Below, piece by piece: positions 22,401-34,330 of a stretch of DNA of 64,000 nt. Each line of letters begins with the position of its first letter. Positions within the stretch are counted from its first letter, which is position 1. The position numbers and the translations under genes were made by a program. Source of the stretch: Acanthopleura granulata (taxonomy: Eukaryota > Mollusca > Polyplacophora > Chitonida > Chitonidae). The notes beneath the pieces were generated by a model. The model was not told the origin of the DNA. It searched no databases and saw nothing but the letters and a program-made list of their open reading frames with translations. The stretch covers positions 1,721,078-1,785,077 of the forward strand of contig JABBOT010000014.1 of NCBI GenBank assembly GCA_016165875.1, given 5' to 3'.

Positions 22401-25241
22401 GTTCTGGTTTGTTCATATTGAGTTTCTAAAAAGAAACCGATTGGAAAAAAAGCTTGTTACGATACACTGAACTGAAAGACTGACACAGCTTTTCGTTTTG
22501 TTTTTTGTTTCAGTTCTTAAGTCACCTGCACTTGATGGACTACAGCCTCATCGTGGGCATCCATGACTGTGAGCGCGCAGAGCAGGAGCTGCAGTTTGCT
22601 TTAGAGCAGCCACCACTTCCAGTACAGGGTGAAGAGGAACCAGGCGGAGAAGTGGAGGAGTTAGGAGAGGAGTCCAATGGAGTGGAAGGGGACGACGAAG
22701 AAGGGGCAGAGATGTATGGGGCACCTACACCCCCAGACAGCCCGCTCACCATGTCCCCACAGCCGTTCAATGGAGAGATTGATCCAAAGATTGAGCTCTA
22801 TGCCATCAAGTCTAGCCCAGGTATATACGGCAGCTCTTAACATAGAAATACGCAGTTCATTTTGTTTAATTCCTTGCTTTGGAATGTAACTGAAGGGGAC
22901 TCAACATGCAACAAATGCAACTCAAAACAAAGTGTTTTCAGCACCCAAATACTTGGTGTCACTGGAAGAAAGTGACCAATATTGTCCTTCAGTCATGTGC
23001 AAGTGCAATGATTTGTTCGCCTGGTATTCATTAACGCCAGGCTACATCATTTTATAAATAGAACAAAAGCTCTGTGCCAGAGCGTTGCTATGAACTGAAG
23101 CAATTTATGAAGCTGAGTGTTTCTGCGAAAAGAGAGTAATAAGAAATGTAAGTAAAACTTTATTTTTTTTTACTTTCTTTTTTGTAGGATAGTAAGAATT
23201 TGAGGTGCTGCGAATCCCTGAATCTACAGGGACACCGGTTCTTCTGTTATTTCCCAAACATGGAAGTAATAATTCAATGGGAGACATATCCCATTAGCTA
23301 TATACTTTATGAGCACAAACATACAGAAGCAGTGATGTATTACAGAAAAGAGGAGAGGAGTACACAACTTAGACTGGTTTCTGTTTGCCAGGCAGTGCTG
23401 GAACTTCTGCATTGGACAACCTTGTAGTTGTTACTTCACATCTAATTAGTGACAAACCAGGCAAGAAACTAGCTTCTAAATCTATGAGACTTTAATAGTG
23501 AGCTTTTAAATGATTCCTTGGACACGATTCCCTGGTGCAGTTGCATAATACATATAGCCGCCACTCACCTTTGGGTGTGGTCAGTGCAAGTTGAATATCC
23601 CAGCAGACTATAGAGACTCTGTGTATGACAGTGGAGTACATCCTCTAAAGCTGTTTGCCAGGAGTCCATCATTAAGTGAGATTTATCAAACCGTTGTGGG
23701 GAATGGGTCATAGCTGAGATGTTAAAGTGAAAGACAGCTCATGACTGACACACTGTTCATTGAAAAGATTACAAAATTCTCTCATGATTGCAAAAACCTT
23801 TTGGAATTTGTATGGATTTCTTGCTGAATTTTCTTCAATCTTTGTTCGAAAGTGAGGGTATTTTGCTGCCGACTGGGGATCTGAAGTTGACCATGCTTGT
23901 AAGCTTATAAAAGATGGACCAATCATTGAGCCAGGGGACATTAGCTGTTTATAAGCTGTGATGTATATGTTCTGAGTTGACTGTCAATGTAACAGGTAGT
24001 GGCATAAGGGCAGCACACTGTTTTAATGTTATATATTTCAGTTATAAGGAGTGCGTGAGTGAGCAACACGGGAAAGTATTTCCAGACCATTTTGTTATGG
24101 CGGGATTAAGTTTTTTGATCATTTCATGTTACAAATTTTCAGATAAACATAAGTTTCAACCACAACCCTAGCACCTTACTGCAGTATGTGGTGACGAGTG
24201 TTCTTGGCTTGGAAGAATTATGTCACAGCCCACACACAATGGCTGGAATTTATGCGGAAGATCCACATGAAACGCTGTTAGAAAAAAGATACTTCACGAA
24301 ATGTATATAATATTGTCCATCCTTCTGGTTTGAAAACTTAACTTTAAACATACACTTTATTTCACTTTAAGCTGTAGGCCTTTCATAGGCCAGGTCACAC
24401 GACTAAGGTTCAGTATCATTAAATTTCTGAGGAGGATATGTCAAGACTCACCTCCTTTCATTGTCCTCGGGGCCCTTAGCAGCAATAGGTGACAGAGTAC
24501 TGTCTGCTGTAGTCGTACTTGAAGGTAGATTGAAATCAGTTGCCTTCCTGAAAAGTTTGTCATTTGCTGAAGGGCGATTGTTAGCCGGTATCATTTGCTG
24601 AAGGTCGGTTGTTTGCCGCTGTCATTTGCTGAAGGTCATTTGTTTGCCGCTATCATTTGCTGAAGGTCGGTTATTTGCCGGTGTCATTTGCTGAAGGTCG
24701 GTTGTTTACCGGTGTCATTGCTGAAGGTCGCTTGCTTGCCGCTGTCATTTGCTGAAGGTGACTTGTTTGCAGGTGTCATTGCTGAAGGTCGCTTGCTTGC
24801 CGCTGTCATTTGCTCGACTTGTTTGCAGGTGTCATATGCTGAAGGTCGCTTGCTTGCCGCTGTCATTTGCTCGACTTGTTTGCAGGTGTCATATGCTGAA
24901 GGGCGCTTGCTTGCCCCTGTTCTAGGGCTTTAAGGCGATATGAGTTACAAGAAAAGGTGTGAGATATTGATTTGCAAAGTTTCGTGAAAATGAGCCCAGT
25001 CCGATAGAAAGAAAAAAAAACATCTGATGAATACCAATATTATGATTGTGTTTCAGAAAGCAGCAAAAAAGAGATTTACTTCATGGCAATGATAGACATA
25101 CTCACAAAGTACGGTGTTAAGAAGCGGACGGCCCAGGCGGCGAAAACAGTCAAGCATGGGGCAGGAGCAGAGATTTCGACGGTGCACCCAGACCAGTATG
25201 GCCGCCGATTCCTCGACTTTATTTCCAAGTGCATCGAATGA
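10476..25241 (+). CDS. PIP4K2: Phosphatidylinositol 5-phosphate 4-kinase type 2 (PIP4K2), nine exons
   Basis: Exons: 10476-10589, 12076-12173, 12677-12773, 13196-13345, 13981-14127, 15274-15312, 21500-21613, 22514-22820 and 25057-25241 (stop TGA). They total 1251 nt and encode 416 residues; vertebrate PIP4K2 proteins are about 405-420. The frame is continuous and every junction is GT/AG. Recognised blocks in order: [55 protein letters not shown], the ATP-site lysine in [20 protein letters not shown], catalytic-loop [12 protein letters not shown], Mg-binding MIDIL, and the activation loop [18 protein letters not shown]. The Ala in HGAGAEIS is the residue that distinguishes 4-kinases from PIP5Ks, which have Glu. 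The enzyme phosphorylates PI5P to PI(4,5)P2, and the family is cytosolic, endomembrane and nuclear. The start is the ATG in CAAACATGGCG. The insert before the last exon is acidic ([15 protein letters not shown]), as in the family's variable loop. The single copy here could be the ancestor of the vertebrate A/B/C set. Confidence 0.96.
13450..13550 (+). mobile_element. Degenerate SINE fragment in PIP4K2 intron 4
   Basis: It retains only the 3' part of the family: GAATAATTCTTGAGTGTGG followed by an A/T tail (AAATAATTAGATAAATA). Confidence 0.45.
13765..13905 (+). mobile_element. SINE copy in PIP4K2 intron 4, forward
   Basis: It has the core GATTTCCTCCCACCATAATG and TTAAGTGAAATTTTCTTAAG, with the tail GTGAATAAATGA. 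It ends about 75 bases before the acceptor of exon 5. Confidence 0.75.
14845..14925 (+). mobile_element. Short SINE fragment in PIP4K2 intron 5
   Basis: It carries GCCCAGTTTCCTTCCACTG, TATAAGTGAAATATTCCAGA and CACCAATTGATAATAAA. These are the 3' core and tail of the same SINE family, with the head missing. Confidence 0.6.
16695..16970. repeat. 55-bp minisatellite, five near-identical copies
   Basis: Units starting GTGAGAGCTGGAGAACCG recur at 16695, 16750, 16805, 16860 and 16915, exactly 55 bases apart. I noticed one substitution among them (GCCGC for GCCCC in one unit). The near identity points to recent expansion. It lies in PIP4K2 intron 6. Confidence 0.95.
19840..20350. repeat. 34-bp minisatellite, diverged
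   Basis: The unit reads roughly CCTCATTGACAAGTGCACAT plus ATTTACACC(A)CATG, with more than a dozen imperfect copies. A short different repeat (near 20070-20140, ...AAAGCCATAATCAATCATTC) interrupts it. It lies in PIP4K2 intron 6. Confidence 0.85.
20398..20860. repeat. 38-bp minisatellite, diverged
   Basis: The unit contains GCCTTAAGTATTGCTGTTGG and CACTACCATGGACC. About ten copies are present, best conserved at 20500-20700 and fading toward both ends. It follows the 34-bp array in the same intron. Confidence 0.85.
21163..21499 (+). repeat. 74-bp tandem array made of the exon-7 splice junction
   Basis: The polypyrimidine/acceptor region plus the first codons of PIP4K2 exon 7 are repeated upstream of the real exon. 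The junction-plus-exon words (GCAAAGGATCTTCCCACC and variants) sit at about 21204, 21279, 21353 and 21426 before the true exon at 21500. Spacings are 75, 74, 73 and 74 bases. Units 1 to 3 still have an AG at the junction; unit 4 reads CCCAAACAAAGG and has lost it. Exon similarity ends about 24 bases into each copy. Confidence 0.92.
24560..24915. repeat. 31-bp minisatellite in the last PIP4K2 intron
   Basis: Units of the form CATTTGCTGAAGGTCGGTTG plus TTTGCCGCTGT repeat about eleven times with small indels. The array ends about 140 bases before the acceptor of the last exon. Confidence 0.9.
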
Positions 25242-28200
25242 GACTTAAAAGCGTTACAGCAGAGTCATGGTTTACAAAATTAAGAATATAAGACAATTAT
25301 GATGTAAAAAATTATTTAAATGTACAGATATAGTATTGCATTGTTTTACCATATTCCTGTCACCTGTTTCACGCATTCTTTTTCTCATTACATCCGTTCT
25401 CTTTCCTCTGTCCTCAAAAAAGTGGCTCTCTAAAAGCACATGAATATGAACTACTTTGTTGATTAACAAATTCCACAAAAAAATAGCTGTAGGTGGAGGA
25501 CTCGAGCCCTTTGCCCTTTTTAACCGTTACACCCGGAAAAGTGTGACATTTTCTCAGTACAGTTTCGAACCAGCTTGACTGAACCTGAAATTTTAGTAGA
25601 GTATTCCAGTAGAGAAAATCTACCCATCTCAACTGTTTTTTGTGAGCTACTCCCCTCTCAGGATATTCACCCCAATACGTTCTAAGCTGCCGGGACCATT
25701 CATAGTGTTTTTGTCAACATTCATCTTCAGCCAATCCCTCAAGGGCCATACCAGGTTTATTGTAGGTTAGGTGCTTTTGTTTTGGTTTTTTTTTTGTTTT
25801 TTTTTTTTTTTTTTTTTTGCTTTTGTAAGCAGTGTAAGGCTGTCTTTTTTCCCCCATATGAAATATAAATACTCTCCCTCATGTTAAATTCCCAAGATCC
25901 TATCTTGGCGTATCCTCAGAGGGAATTTTTGAATCAGAATGTTACATCCCTCAAGTGGTGATGCTTTCGTCCCAGCGTTTCTCGTGAGAACGCCATTGGG
26001 CACAGTTCACAGGACACCCAATAAAACGCTGACGGCCATTCTAATCCCATTAAACTCTTAATATGGAATCTGATGGGATCATGAACGTGAATTTTGTGTA
26101 CATATTGTGATGTGATATCCAGACCCATGATCCAGGGGACAATAGGAAGGAGTTCACTTCCGGGAACACCTTACTGCATGTGTTGATTAAATATTTCATA
26201 TTATCTGTTGCCAAAACACCATTTGTATGGGATTATCTTACAGACACTTGGGACTTGGACACGGCAATAATCCTTTTCTCCTCCTGAAACTTGCTGATTT
26301 CCCCGCTGCACTTGTCCAGCGAATAGCACCAATGTGCATCATATTACCAATGCTTGGTAATCTTCGAGATGGTTTTTCTGTGTAACGAAGACAGCTTGTG
26401 TGTGCAAATAGCGCTACTACATCCACACACCGGAATATATAAAAGAGTTAAGTATACGCAGTGGCGAGTTCTTCTTACCCAGAATGAAATTGTAACTTTG
26501 CTAATGTATTGGCCCAGTGAGGTATCTTTTACGCTGAAATGGTGACTCTGACTAAAGATATAGGAATGAAGGACAGAGTATACAGGTCATGAGCGAGTTA
26601 CTTTAGCAAGAAAGGTTAACAATGCCATAGGTATATAGCACTGCAGGGTTCAGTGCCAAAAGTTTCACGTACAGCCACCACTTCACAAACTCATGTCCTG
26701 GAATATATAAGATCTACACTGGAACAGAAAGAGATGACTTATTTCATGGACAGAAATTCCTTTGTGAACTTTTAAAACCTCATTTCCATAGGGCTAATTT
26801 GAATAGTGGAGTTTGTAGAGACTCACCAGGAAGCTTGGTCAGTGTATATTACTTTGATCCATCGGCACACTTCCAGAAGCTTTTACCCAGGGCCTTTAGT
26901 GTGACCACTTGCTGCACAATCTCGTGAAAGGGTCGTTGAAGTGGGCAAACAATATTTCAAAGTTTCGAAAACAACAAAAAATGAAGTTTGACAAGGTTAA
27001 TTGGTATCAATATTGGCAAAAATAATTTTGTCCATATACGTAATGAATGTATTCGGGTCATGTAACTTTTTACCGACAGTATTTGCATTTCTGGCCACTG
27101 CGCAGAGCCTGGTGCCATATTGAGCCATCGTGGTTGCTGCGGTAGCCACTGCGATGAGATTTTTTTCTTGGTTGTAGTGTTAGAAAACTTCCACAGGTAC
27201 ATTACTGTTCATTAACAAGGCCGCAAATTGAAGCCAACTACATTTTAGCACGCTGTACAACGAGGAAAACCAGCGACGATTGAAAAAAAGTAGGGAGTCA
27301 ATTTCATTTGACAGCTGTCCTCGTCGGTGAACAAGACAAGCCAATTCCAAGAATTAAAATGTGAAATAATGGCGCACATGAAGTTAGTACATGTATGTTC
27401 AGTAGAACTACTGATTTGGGAAAACAAGACAGGTAATCCAAAAAGTTAAAATTTCCATCGCGAAGGCAAAGTAAGTCTCTTTTAGAAATGTCTATCGTTT
27501 GAGCAAAGTGACATTTCTGCTGATATGTATTGGGGAAATTGGGAATGTCATTATCGGTTTCAGAGCTGGGAAATTTATGTGAAGGTACCCATAACTAAGG
27601 TACCGTGTTTGTTCAGCTGATACACGTAAGAAGCTTTCCCAGATTTGATGCTTGCAAGGTCTTTGGAAATATGCTTGAGTTGGATGGGAAGGGGGTTTCC
27701 AGTAAAACTTCAAAATGATTAGCAGGATAGTGAATGGACTGACCTCTCATTCCATTTTCTGGGATGTTCTACCAGTAAGTTGATGACATTCATGTAGAAT
27801 ACGTTGAGCTTATCTCTGGAGTCTAAGAAGTGCAATTCAACTGTGAGGTTGTCTGATAAATACAAGTGGTGGTACAGAGAGCTGCTCAACTGTGAGCTTA
27901 TCCCATGAATACAAGTGGTGGTACAAAGAGCCACTCAACCGTGAGCTTGTCTGATAAATGCATGTGGTGGTATAGAGAGCTACTCAACCGTGAGCTTGTC
28001 TGTTAGTTACAAGTGATGGTGTAGAGAGCTACTCAACTGTGAGGTTGTCTGATACATACCACTGGTGATATAAACAGCTACTCAACCATTGAGCTTGTCT
28101 GATACGCACCACTAGTTTTACTCAGCTGTGAGTTTGCTTGATGCTTATATGTACCAACTTTTGTGGAGTTCCACTTAATATTAGTAAACCGCAGTTTACT

Positions 28201-29140
28201 TCTCTCACTAGAGTTCCGCGAAGTCCATGGTATTGTGAGTAGTCTTATGGCCAGTATGTGTGGCATGTCATGAGTTAATGGCTTAGACTTGTCCCTTTTT
28301 ACAACACGTTATGGCTTTGTGAAGTGTTTAGCTGATCCCCGTGTTGGATACGCCTTGGCAATTAACCCCTGAGCACAGAAGTCAGTGTTATGGAAGTATG
28401 TTTTTGTCTGGTCTGTCTGCCTGCAAATTTTTATGGGCAGAAGTATGTATAAATGTGCAATGGTGGAGGGCTAGACTTTATAAAAAGTGGAAAAGAACCG
28501 GCATTTAAGACATCCACCTCTTTGCCAGTAAGAAGCCGACATACTGCTGAGAAAGCGCAACATCTTCGGCATTGCCAGTAGGTAACTCATTTTGTATATC
28601 TCGCATAGTAGTCCTGGCAAGAGACATTTTGTATCCAGTGCGTGCATATATATTAATATAGATAGTACACATGTATATCCTTGCCTTTATCAAGGTTTTG
28701 AGTGTATACTTTTTCTTTCACTCTGTGTATATTGTAAATATCTCTTTATACCGAGGTGTACAACTTGTGAAGCATTAATTATGTCATTGATCCCCCCCCC
28801 CCGAGGATCGACCTGAAGTTTTATCGTCTGTGTACTGGACTGTGGTATACTGGACAATATATACAGGGGAGATAACTACGGACATTTAACTAGTCAGATT
28901 TCTGGTCTGGATGGCTTCCCCTGTTGGATTTACATTAACATGTAAATATCCTATGGCTTTAGAGGGCGTCTTTGTTCGACGTCCCTTTTTAAAAGTAATG
29001 GAACATGGGGTCCAACATTTCCCAGCAACGGATATTTTTCTTTTCCGTTTTTACCTTTTTTATTATATATAATGATGTAAATGAAACTGAAGTAGGCCGG
29101 ATTTTTTTAAGACTTTTTTTATCTGTCTCAGAACCTAAAG
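25242..29140. other. PIP4K2 3' flank and intergenic DNA
   Basis: No coding sequence I can support. It holds a poly(T) run (about 25786-25818), a short C-run near 28792-28801 and the 49-bp minisatellite listed separately. The poly(A) site of PIP4K2 should lie here; AATAAA occurs near 26021, but that is about 780 bases beyond the stop. Confidence 0.5.
27838..28130. repeat. 49-bp minisatellite
   Basis: Units beginning CAACYGTGAGSTTGTCTGAT recur at 27838, 27887, 27936, 27985, 28034 and 28083, exactly 49 bases apart. A truncated seventh copy follows. Confidence 0.92.
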
Positions 29141-29142
29141 AT

Positions 29143-29598
29143 CTACTTAAAGGTTGCATCGTGCACCCCGGGACCCCGTGCCAAGCAATAAGATATCAAA
29201 CGTATCCAGTATTTACCCCCCTCGGTACAGTAATCACAGCTTTTCCCATCACTTATGCACCTGTATGATATGTGATGTGTCGTCGGTAAGTAGCTACATA
29301 ACGGATGTTTTCCGGTGCAGCGCAAGCCCCTTTCGTGTTTGTCTCTGTACAGTCCCATGAAGAAATGTACCGGGTCAGTGACTGCTTGCGTGACACGAAT
29401 AGCCTCTATCCCATTGCCAGTAATATCGTAAAAGGTGACACTAGAACATCTTACACCGTACCTTACCCAGTTTTTGTCGTAAAATAGTTGTGGTTGCGAA
29501 AATAAGGCGGGCTCATCTTGCAAGACAGAAGCCACATTACATTTTACGGCTGTTGAATTTTTCATATCGGTCCAGTTTGCAGTTAACAAAGGGTACAT
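29143..29598 (-). CDS. Unrecognised Cys-rich protein or exon, 151 codons
   Basis: An ATG-initiated minus-strand frame with a balanced amino-acid composition and nine cysteines, including the close pairs KCNVAS..., GVRCSSV, GLRCTGKHPLCSY and KSCDYC. It reads like a secreted, disulphide-bonded domain (NWT and NST are sequons), but no signal peptide precedes it. A possible acceptor (TTTTAATTTTCAG on the minus strand, near 29675) and an in-frame TGA just before the ATG leave two readings: a single-exon gene, or the 3' exon of a broken gene. I do not recognise the family. Confidence 0.42.
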   Translation of the reverse strand: MYPLLTANWTDMKNSTAVKCNVASVLQDEPALFSQPQLFYDKNWVRYGVRCSSVTFYDITGNGIEAIRVTQAVTDPVHFFMGLYRDKHERGLRCTGKHPLCSYLPTTHHISYRCISDGKSCDYCTEGGKYWIRLISYCLARGPGVHDATFK

Positions 29599-29699
29599 CG
29601 TCGCAAATTGTAAGCCTCTCTGACATCACTTGTCGAGCAGGCGCACAGTCTGGTTACGGAACTTATAGGGAGAGCTGAAAATTAAAACCTCAAATGGAA

Positions 29700-31150
29700 C
29701 TGATACGGGGAGCTGAAAATAAAAGCGTGAAGTAGTACCTAGTGATGGTGTCCCTGATATCTGAATGGCTTGTAAAAGCCTTTCTGTTCACTGCCGAAGA
29801 ATACTATTGCCAACTGAAATACCGGTAATCAGTTTGTATACCTCACAGAGCGCGAAACACCCATGCCACGCAGTGCAGAATGAGGGTATGCGAAGCTGGA
29901 GACAACATGACGCCTGTAACACTCACTCTGGCGTTTATTATCTCATTTTAGACTTGTTCTCAGTGACTAAAAGTCGACCTGAAGTGCTAAATGTGTCCCT
30001 GAAAACATTCTTTAGACCTACCTGATATTGCAAAGCTGTCACTTGCTAAAATCGAAGTCTTCCGTGTCTATCTGGAGCTATTGTAGGATACCCACTGTAT
30101 TGTACTGGGAGAGTGTTGTGCACCACGACCCCCGTGTACAGTGCTACGTTCAGCATGTGCGTTGCCCAGAAAGTTGTTCTTAAATTACATTCGTATACGA
30201 TCTAAAACAAGTTTCCACCAGCTGTAAACGAAACGGAACAACGAAGATTTCACAGTGTTACAGCACTTCCCTTGAAGGGCTTATTTGTGACGAGGCAGTG
30301 CACAACTTTTGGCAAAATAGATCGAAAAAGAATGCACTCGGAATAATGTGGCCAACATGGCGTTAAGCGCCACAGCTTGGTACAGCCCACTGTGGTGAAC
30401 GAGAATCGGGCACGGGAACCCTTCCTGTATTTTTGACCAACGGTCTTGAATAGACCGTGTTCTGTCACATGTTATTAATTGTCTGTGACTATGGTCTCTT
30501 TTGCCAGCATTGTCTTCGTGGGTTTGTTAGTGACTGATTGTAGTTCTTGGCGTTTCCAATTGTGTTAGAGAGACTGGAGCATTTTATTGACATTTCATGG
30601 TTAAGGCTCATGTATATACTGATGGGAAAAGCAGCTGACATAACCGAGGGTCTTAATACTGGGATGAGATCAAACAGTTCCTGACATCGTGGTCAAATGT
30701 GTAATAAAGATCATAATACTGCCGTCGTTCAGACATTCGCCTCTGTGTTTTCCTTCTGTTGCAACTTTCGAACATAATGAACACAGATTTTTATTTAGAT
30801 GAACATGCCAAAGACAATTTGGCTATTCTGACATCTTGTCTGATTTGACGATCAGCGTAAAAAATAGACTGCGAACTCGTCAGCGTGAAATTCGTGGAAG
30901 GCCATATCACCCTCCAGAATGAGATGTAGGTTTTTCAGTCGATCAGTGTTGACATGTACGTGTAGGTAATGTCATTCTTTTAATTTGCGTTGAGAAGCTG
31001 AAGCGTCTATGAACTGCATAGCAGCTGGTGGATCTGGTACTATGACGGGCACCAGCTAAGACACCTGATTTTGTAGTGAGGTAACCGGAATATATTCTTT
31101 AAATCCAGTGGAATTCTCAAACGCGAATAAAACACGGGGATCACGCAATG
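29700..31150. other. Intergenic, no gene seen
   Basis: Only short open frames, with no recognisable homology. The right end borders the outer limit of the inverted repeat of the Polinton-type element. Confidence 0.45.
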
Positions 31151-31662
31151 CAAATCTTACGGGTTGTCAGTAACCAAGGTGCACGTTAGTTTGCCCAAAC
31201 CTCGTGTATCCCTGTGTTACCTGTCGAACAGCTGATTGTCCCGTAACGAAAAAGACCTAAAAGTTCCAAACACAACAGTATAGGAGCCAGTACAGTATTT
31301 GCGCATCTCAGTTGGCTTGTCATGGGCGGAGGCGTACATCTCCCTGTGTGCGTGTGTAAACTGTAGCAAGTAGAGAAAATTAGTAGAATACATCCGTGCG
31401 CAAGTTACCAACGAAAAAAAAAAAAAATTCCCTTCTATCTATGTTCTAAATGTGTTCTGAATTTCTAACGATTCTGCAATCAGATTTTCCACTGGAGGTT
31501 GTACAGGCAGGCCTACAGCGTGACACAAGAGGAACTGGTACAAATAAACCAATTCCTTGAGTACAACAAAAAGACGTGACATATTTTACTTGTACGTCAT
31601 AGGAGAGGTGGATTTCGGTGATGGTGGATTTCGAAAGCACGTAAAGAGAAGGGATTAAGGAC

Positions 31663-31945
31663 TAGATTTATTTATATGTCTGATTGATGTTTTACGCCCT
31701 ACTCGAGATTTTTCACGTATACAACGGTCAACATTATGGTAGCAGGAAACAGGACATCCCTTGGAAAACCCCCGACCATCCGCAGGTTACTGGCTTAACA
31801 TACCACTTTCGCCTGAATCGAAAGCTACCAGGAGCCGGACTTGAACTCAACCGCATTGGCGAGAGGCAATGCTTCATAACACCGCGCGGGCGCACTGCCC
31901 TCTTCGGCCACGAAGGCCCCCAACTATATAGATTCGAGAACCCTG
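31663..31945 (-). mobile_element. SINE copy inserted in the left inverted repeat
   Basis: It starts with the tail ATTTATTTATATGTCTGATT, then GATGTTTTACGCCCTACTCG. The core (ACCATCCGCAGGTTACTGGC) follows, with GGACTTGAACTCAACCGCA and a tRNA-like head complement. It has no partner in the right repeat, so it inserted after the element arrived. Confidence 0.82.
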
Positions 31946-32775
31946 ATGTAAGGGTTGTAAAGGTGCTTACTGCAATTGTTTCTGTCTGAAATATGACCTT
32001 TCCTGTACAGTGTAAGTCATTCACTACTCAGGAAAAGTTCCATTCTCCTCGCATATATCTTGAAACAAGCGTCTGAAGGCAGGATTCTAGAGCAATTACA
32101 CCTTTGAAGCTCTTTAAAAATAGCACTAAAACCTTGAAACGTGTGGAGAACATTTGTTGATCCCCTTCCCCGAAGGTCTTTCGAGATTTACTGGTGCATG
32201 TGAGGGTAGCTGCGTCAAGAATTCCCGTCTCTGGCAATCTCGATGAAGCGGCGTGGCTTGTTCCGCTTTCGTAAAGAACTGAAGAATAAATTGCGTATCA
32301 ATTGAGCTGGTCATAGACAGCGTCCTGGTGTTTGTCGGAGATCTCGATCGTGTGAAACTTCTTGTCGTCTACATCACTCAAACAGCGTCGATAAAGTTAT
32401 TAGTTCTCTAGAAGATTCTGGGCGATCAGGCGCCATTTTGTGTGGTCAGATGACTTTGAACAATACATGTGTTTGCAACGGAAACATGGTAATTTCATAG
32501 GTTCGAGAACAGGACGTTATGGATCAAAATGCTATATTTCGACTGGCCGCTTGATGCAAGCGAATTATACGCGAGGCAAAGCTGGTAGTCTGTCCAGGCG
32601 TCGAAACCTGAATTCCTACTCGACTTGTAAAATCACTCGCGTCTGCTGCCAACTTTGCCTTTCGTCAGTGACACGCCACAAACTCTACACATCCGTATAC
32701 CGCACGTTCATAGTATGTCTGAAAAAACGAAATGAAAATACTAATTGTCCTTCATATTATTACACTCCATGCCAT

Positions 32776-33165
32776 TGTTTTCTGACGTGTGTGAAGTTGG
32801 TTCGGAGTAAACAGTTAGCAGTTCACAAGGGGGCCAGTCATGTTTCTATCAGATAGGGACAGGATCTCATACTTGGTACACAAACACAACTTGGCAAGCC
32901 CTACAAAATTACGTCAAAAACTTTTGAGCCTGACGTCAGACTGAATTGTTAACCGAACTATTAACTGGACATTTGGGTATGAAAAGTTTTTGCCGTTTTA
33001 TAGGGCTAGCCAAGTTGTGTTTAATTATGCATTATAAGATCTCTTCGCGTAATTGTTGAGGCGTAATCTCTAGTTATATTTTAATCGAAAAATAAGGACT
33101 GACCCCTTGTGAACTGCTAACTGTGAACTGCTAGCCAATTTCACACACGTTTTCTAAACGAAGTC
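32776..33165. repeat. Palindromic module, left copy
   Basis: A segment of about 390 bp whose two halves are reverse complements: GCAGTTCACAAGG...CACAACTTGGCAAGCCCTAC against GTTTTATAGGGCTAGCCAAG...CCTTGTGAACTGC. A TGACGTCA lies near the centre at 32931. The whole module recurs in reverse at 44054-44410. Confidence 0.85.
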
Positions 33166-33259
33166 TTGTAAAAAGGTTGTAAAAGGACAACAGGCTCTGT
33201 TGTGTATTTCCGCAGTCTATTTTCTACCTGGCTCATTGTATCGCCCTGTAGAACGGACT

Positions 33260-34160
33260 CGCTGTAAATGACAACAAACTGGTGTACCCAAAGTCTGACC
33301 TCTACGTGACTCATTCTATGTCTTCATGTACACCAGTCTGTCATCATTTCAGAGAGACCGCCTCATAGGGACAAAAAATGAGTCAAACAGAGGACAGACT
33401 CTGGGTACATGAGTCTGTTGTCGTTTACATTGAGTCGGTCTGACGGGGGTAAACATCAGTCAGGTGGAGGAGAGACCCGAGTACAGCAATTAGTTGTCAT
33501 TCATAGCGAGTCCGTCCCACGGGAGTATAAAATAAATCAGGGTAGAGCACGGACCCCGAGTACACCGCTCTGTTGTCATTTTCAGTTAGACCACCTCATA
33601 AGGGGCAAAAATGAGTTAGGCAGCGGACAGAATCAGTTGTCATTTCCAGCAGGTCCGTCCTACAGGGGCAAAAAGTGAATCAGGTGGGGAACAGACCCCG
33701 GGTAAACTAGTATTTTGTCATGTAAAGGGAAACCGTCTGATGGGGGTAAAACTGAGTCAAGGTAGAGGACAGACACCAGGGTACACCAGTCTGTCAGTCC
33801 AATATGGGCATAAGAAGACTCGGGCAGAGAAGAGACCCTCGGGACAACAGTCTGTTGTCAGTTACAGTTAATCCGTCTCGCGAGGACATAAAATGAATCA
33901 AATAGTCGACAGGCCCTGGGTGCACCACTCTGTTGTCATTTATAACGTGTCTCTCTCACGGGACAAAGAAAGAGTCATGTAGATGATAGAAACGGGGTTC
34001 ATGACTCTGTTGTCACATAGAGCAAGTCCATCTAACGGGACAGAAAATGTAAAATGAAAATGACAGACTCTCGGTACATTACACTATGTTGTCATATTCG
34101 ATGAGGTAAAAGAGGGAATCAGGTACACAAAGACCCTGTTGTCTTTTTCAAAAATTATCG
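33260..34160. repeat. 78-bp minisatellite inside the left inverted repeat
   Basis: The word CTCTGTTGTCATTT and variants recur about every 78 bases, alternating with GAGTCAGGTAGAGGACAGAC-like words, for about eleven diverged copies. It is absent from the right repeat, where the palindromic module directly abuts the inner repeat block. Confidence 0.85.
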
Positions 34161-34204
34161 TCTAACCCGAGGCAATGAAGGCTTCGTTCAGAAAACAATG
34201 TGAG

Positions 34205-34330
34205 TAGTATTGAGCTTAGCGTAGGAAAATTGTGCATATCTTTTAACCCGGGAGTGGCTTGAGGGGTTTGAGGGGCTGGTATGACGTCCTAGGACTTTGA
34301 CGTCACTTGTGTATGACGTTAGGAGTGAGG
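34205..34330 (+). promoter_or_regulatory. Inner left repeat block with three CRE-like sites
   Basis: TGACGTC at 34282, a full TGACGTCA at 34298 and TGACGTT at 34313 lie within 40 bases. The right block has TGACGTCA at 43961. By family knowledge these are ATF/CREB-type sites. Their position upstream of the first plus-strand ORF suggests a promoter, which is inference. Confidence 0.45.

Larger units (their letters stand above)
31150..34330 (+). repeat. Left inverted-repeat region of the Polinton-type element
   Basis: It pairs in reverse with 43945-44970. Its outer block (31201-31335) reads CTCGTGTATCCCTGTGTTAC onward. Its middle block (32590-33165) includes the palindromic module. Its inner block (34205-34330) has TTTTAACCCGGGAGTGG and GAGGGGCTGGTATGACGTC. 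About 1.2 kb near 31385-32580 and the 78-bp array at 33260-34160 have no counterpart on the right. Confidence 0.78.

Noticed and set aside
24684..24933. Repetitive ORFs on both strands
   Set aside because: They are made by the 31-bp minisatellite, whose period leaves several frames open.
32440..32856. 138-codon plus ORF
   Set aside because: It begins with a non-ATG codon and runs through the left inverted repeat into the palindromic module. It shows no family features.
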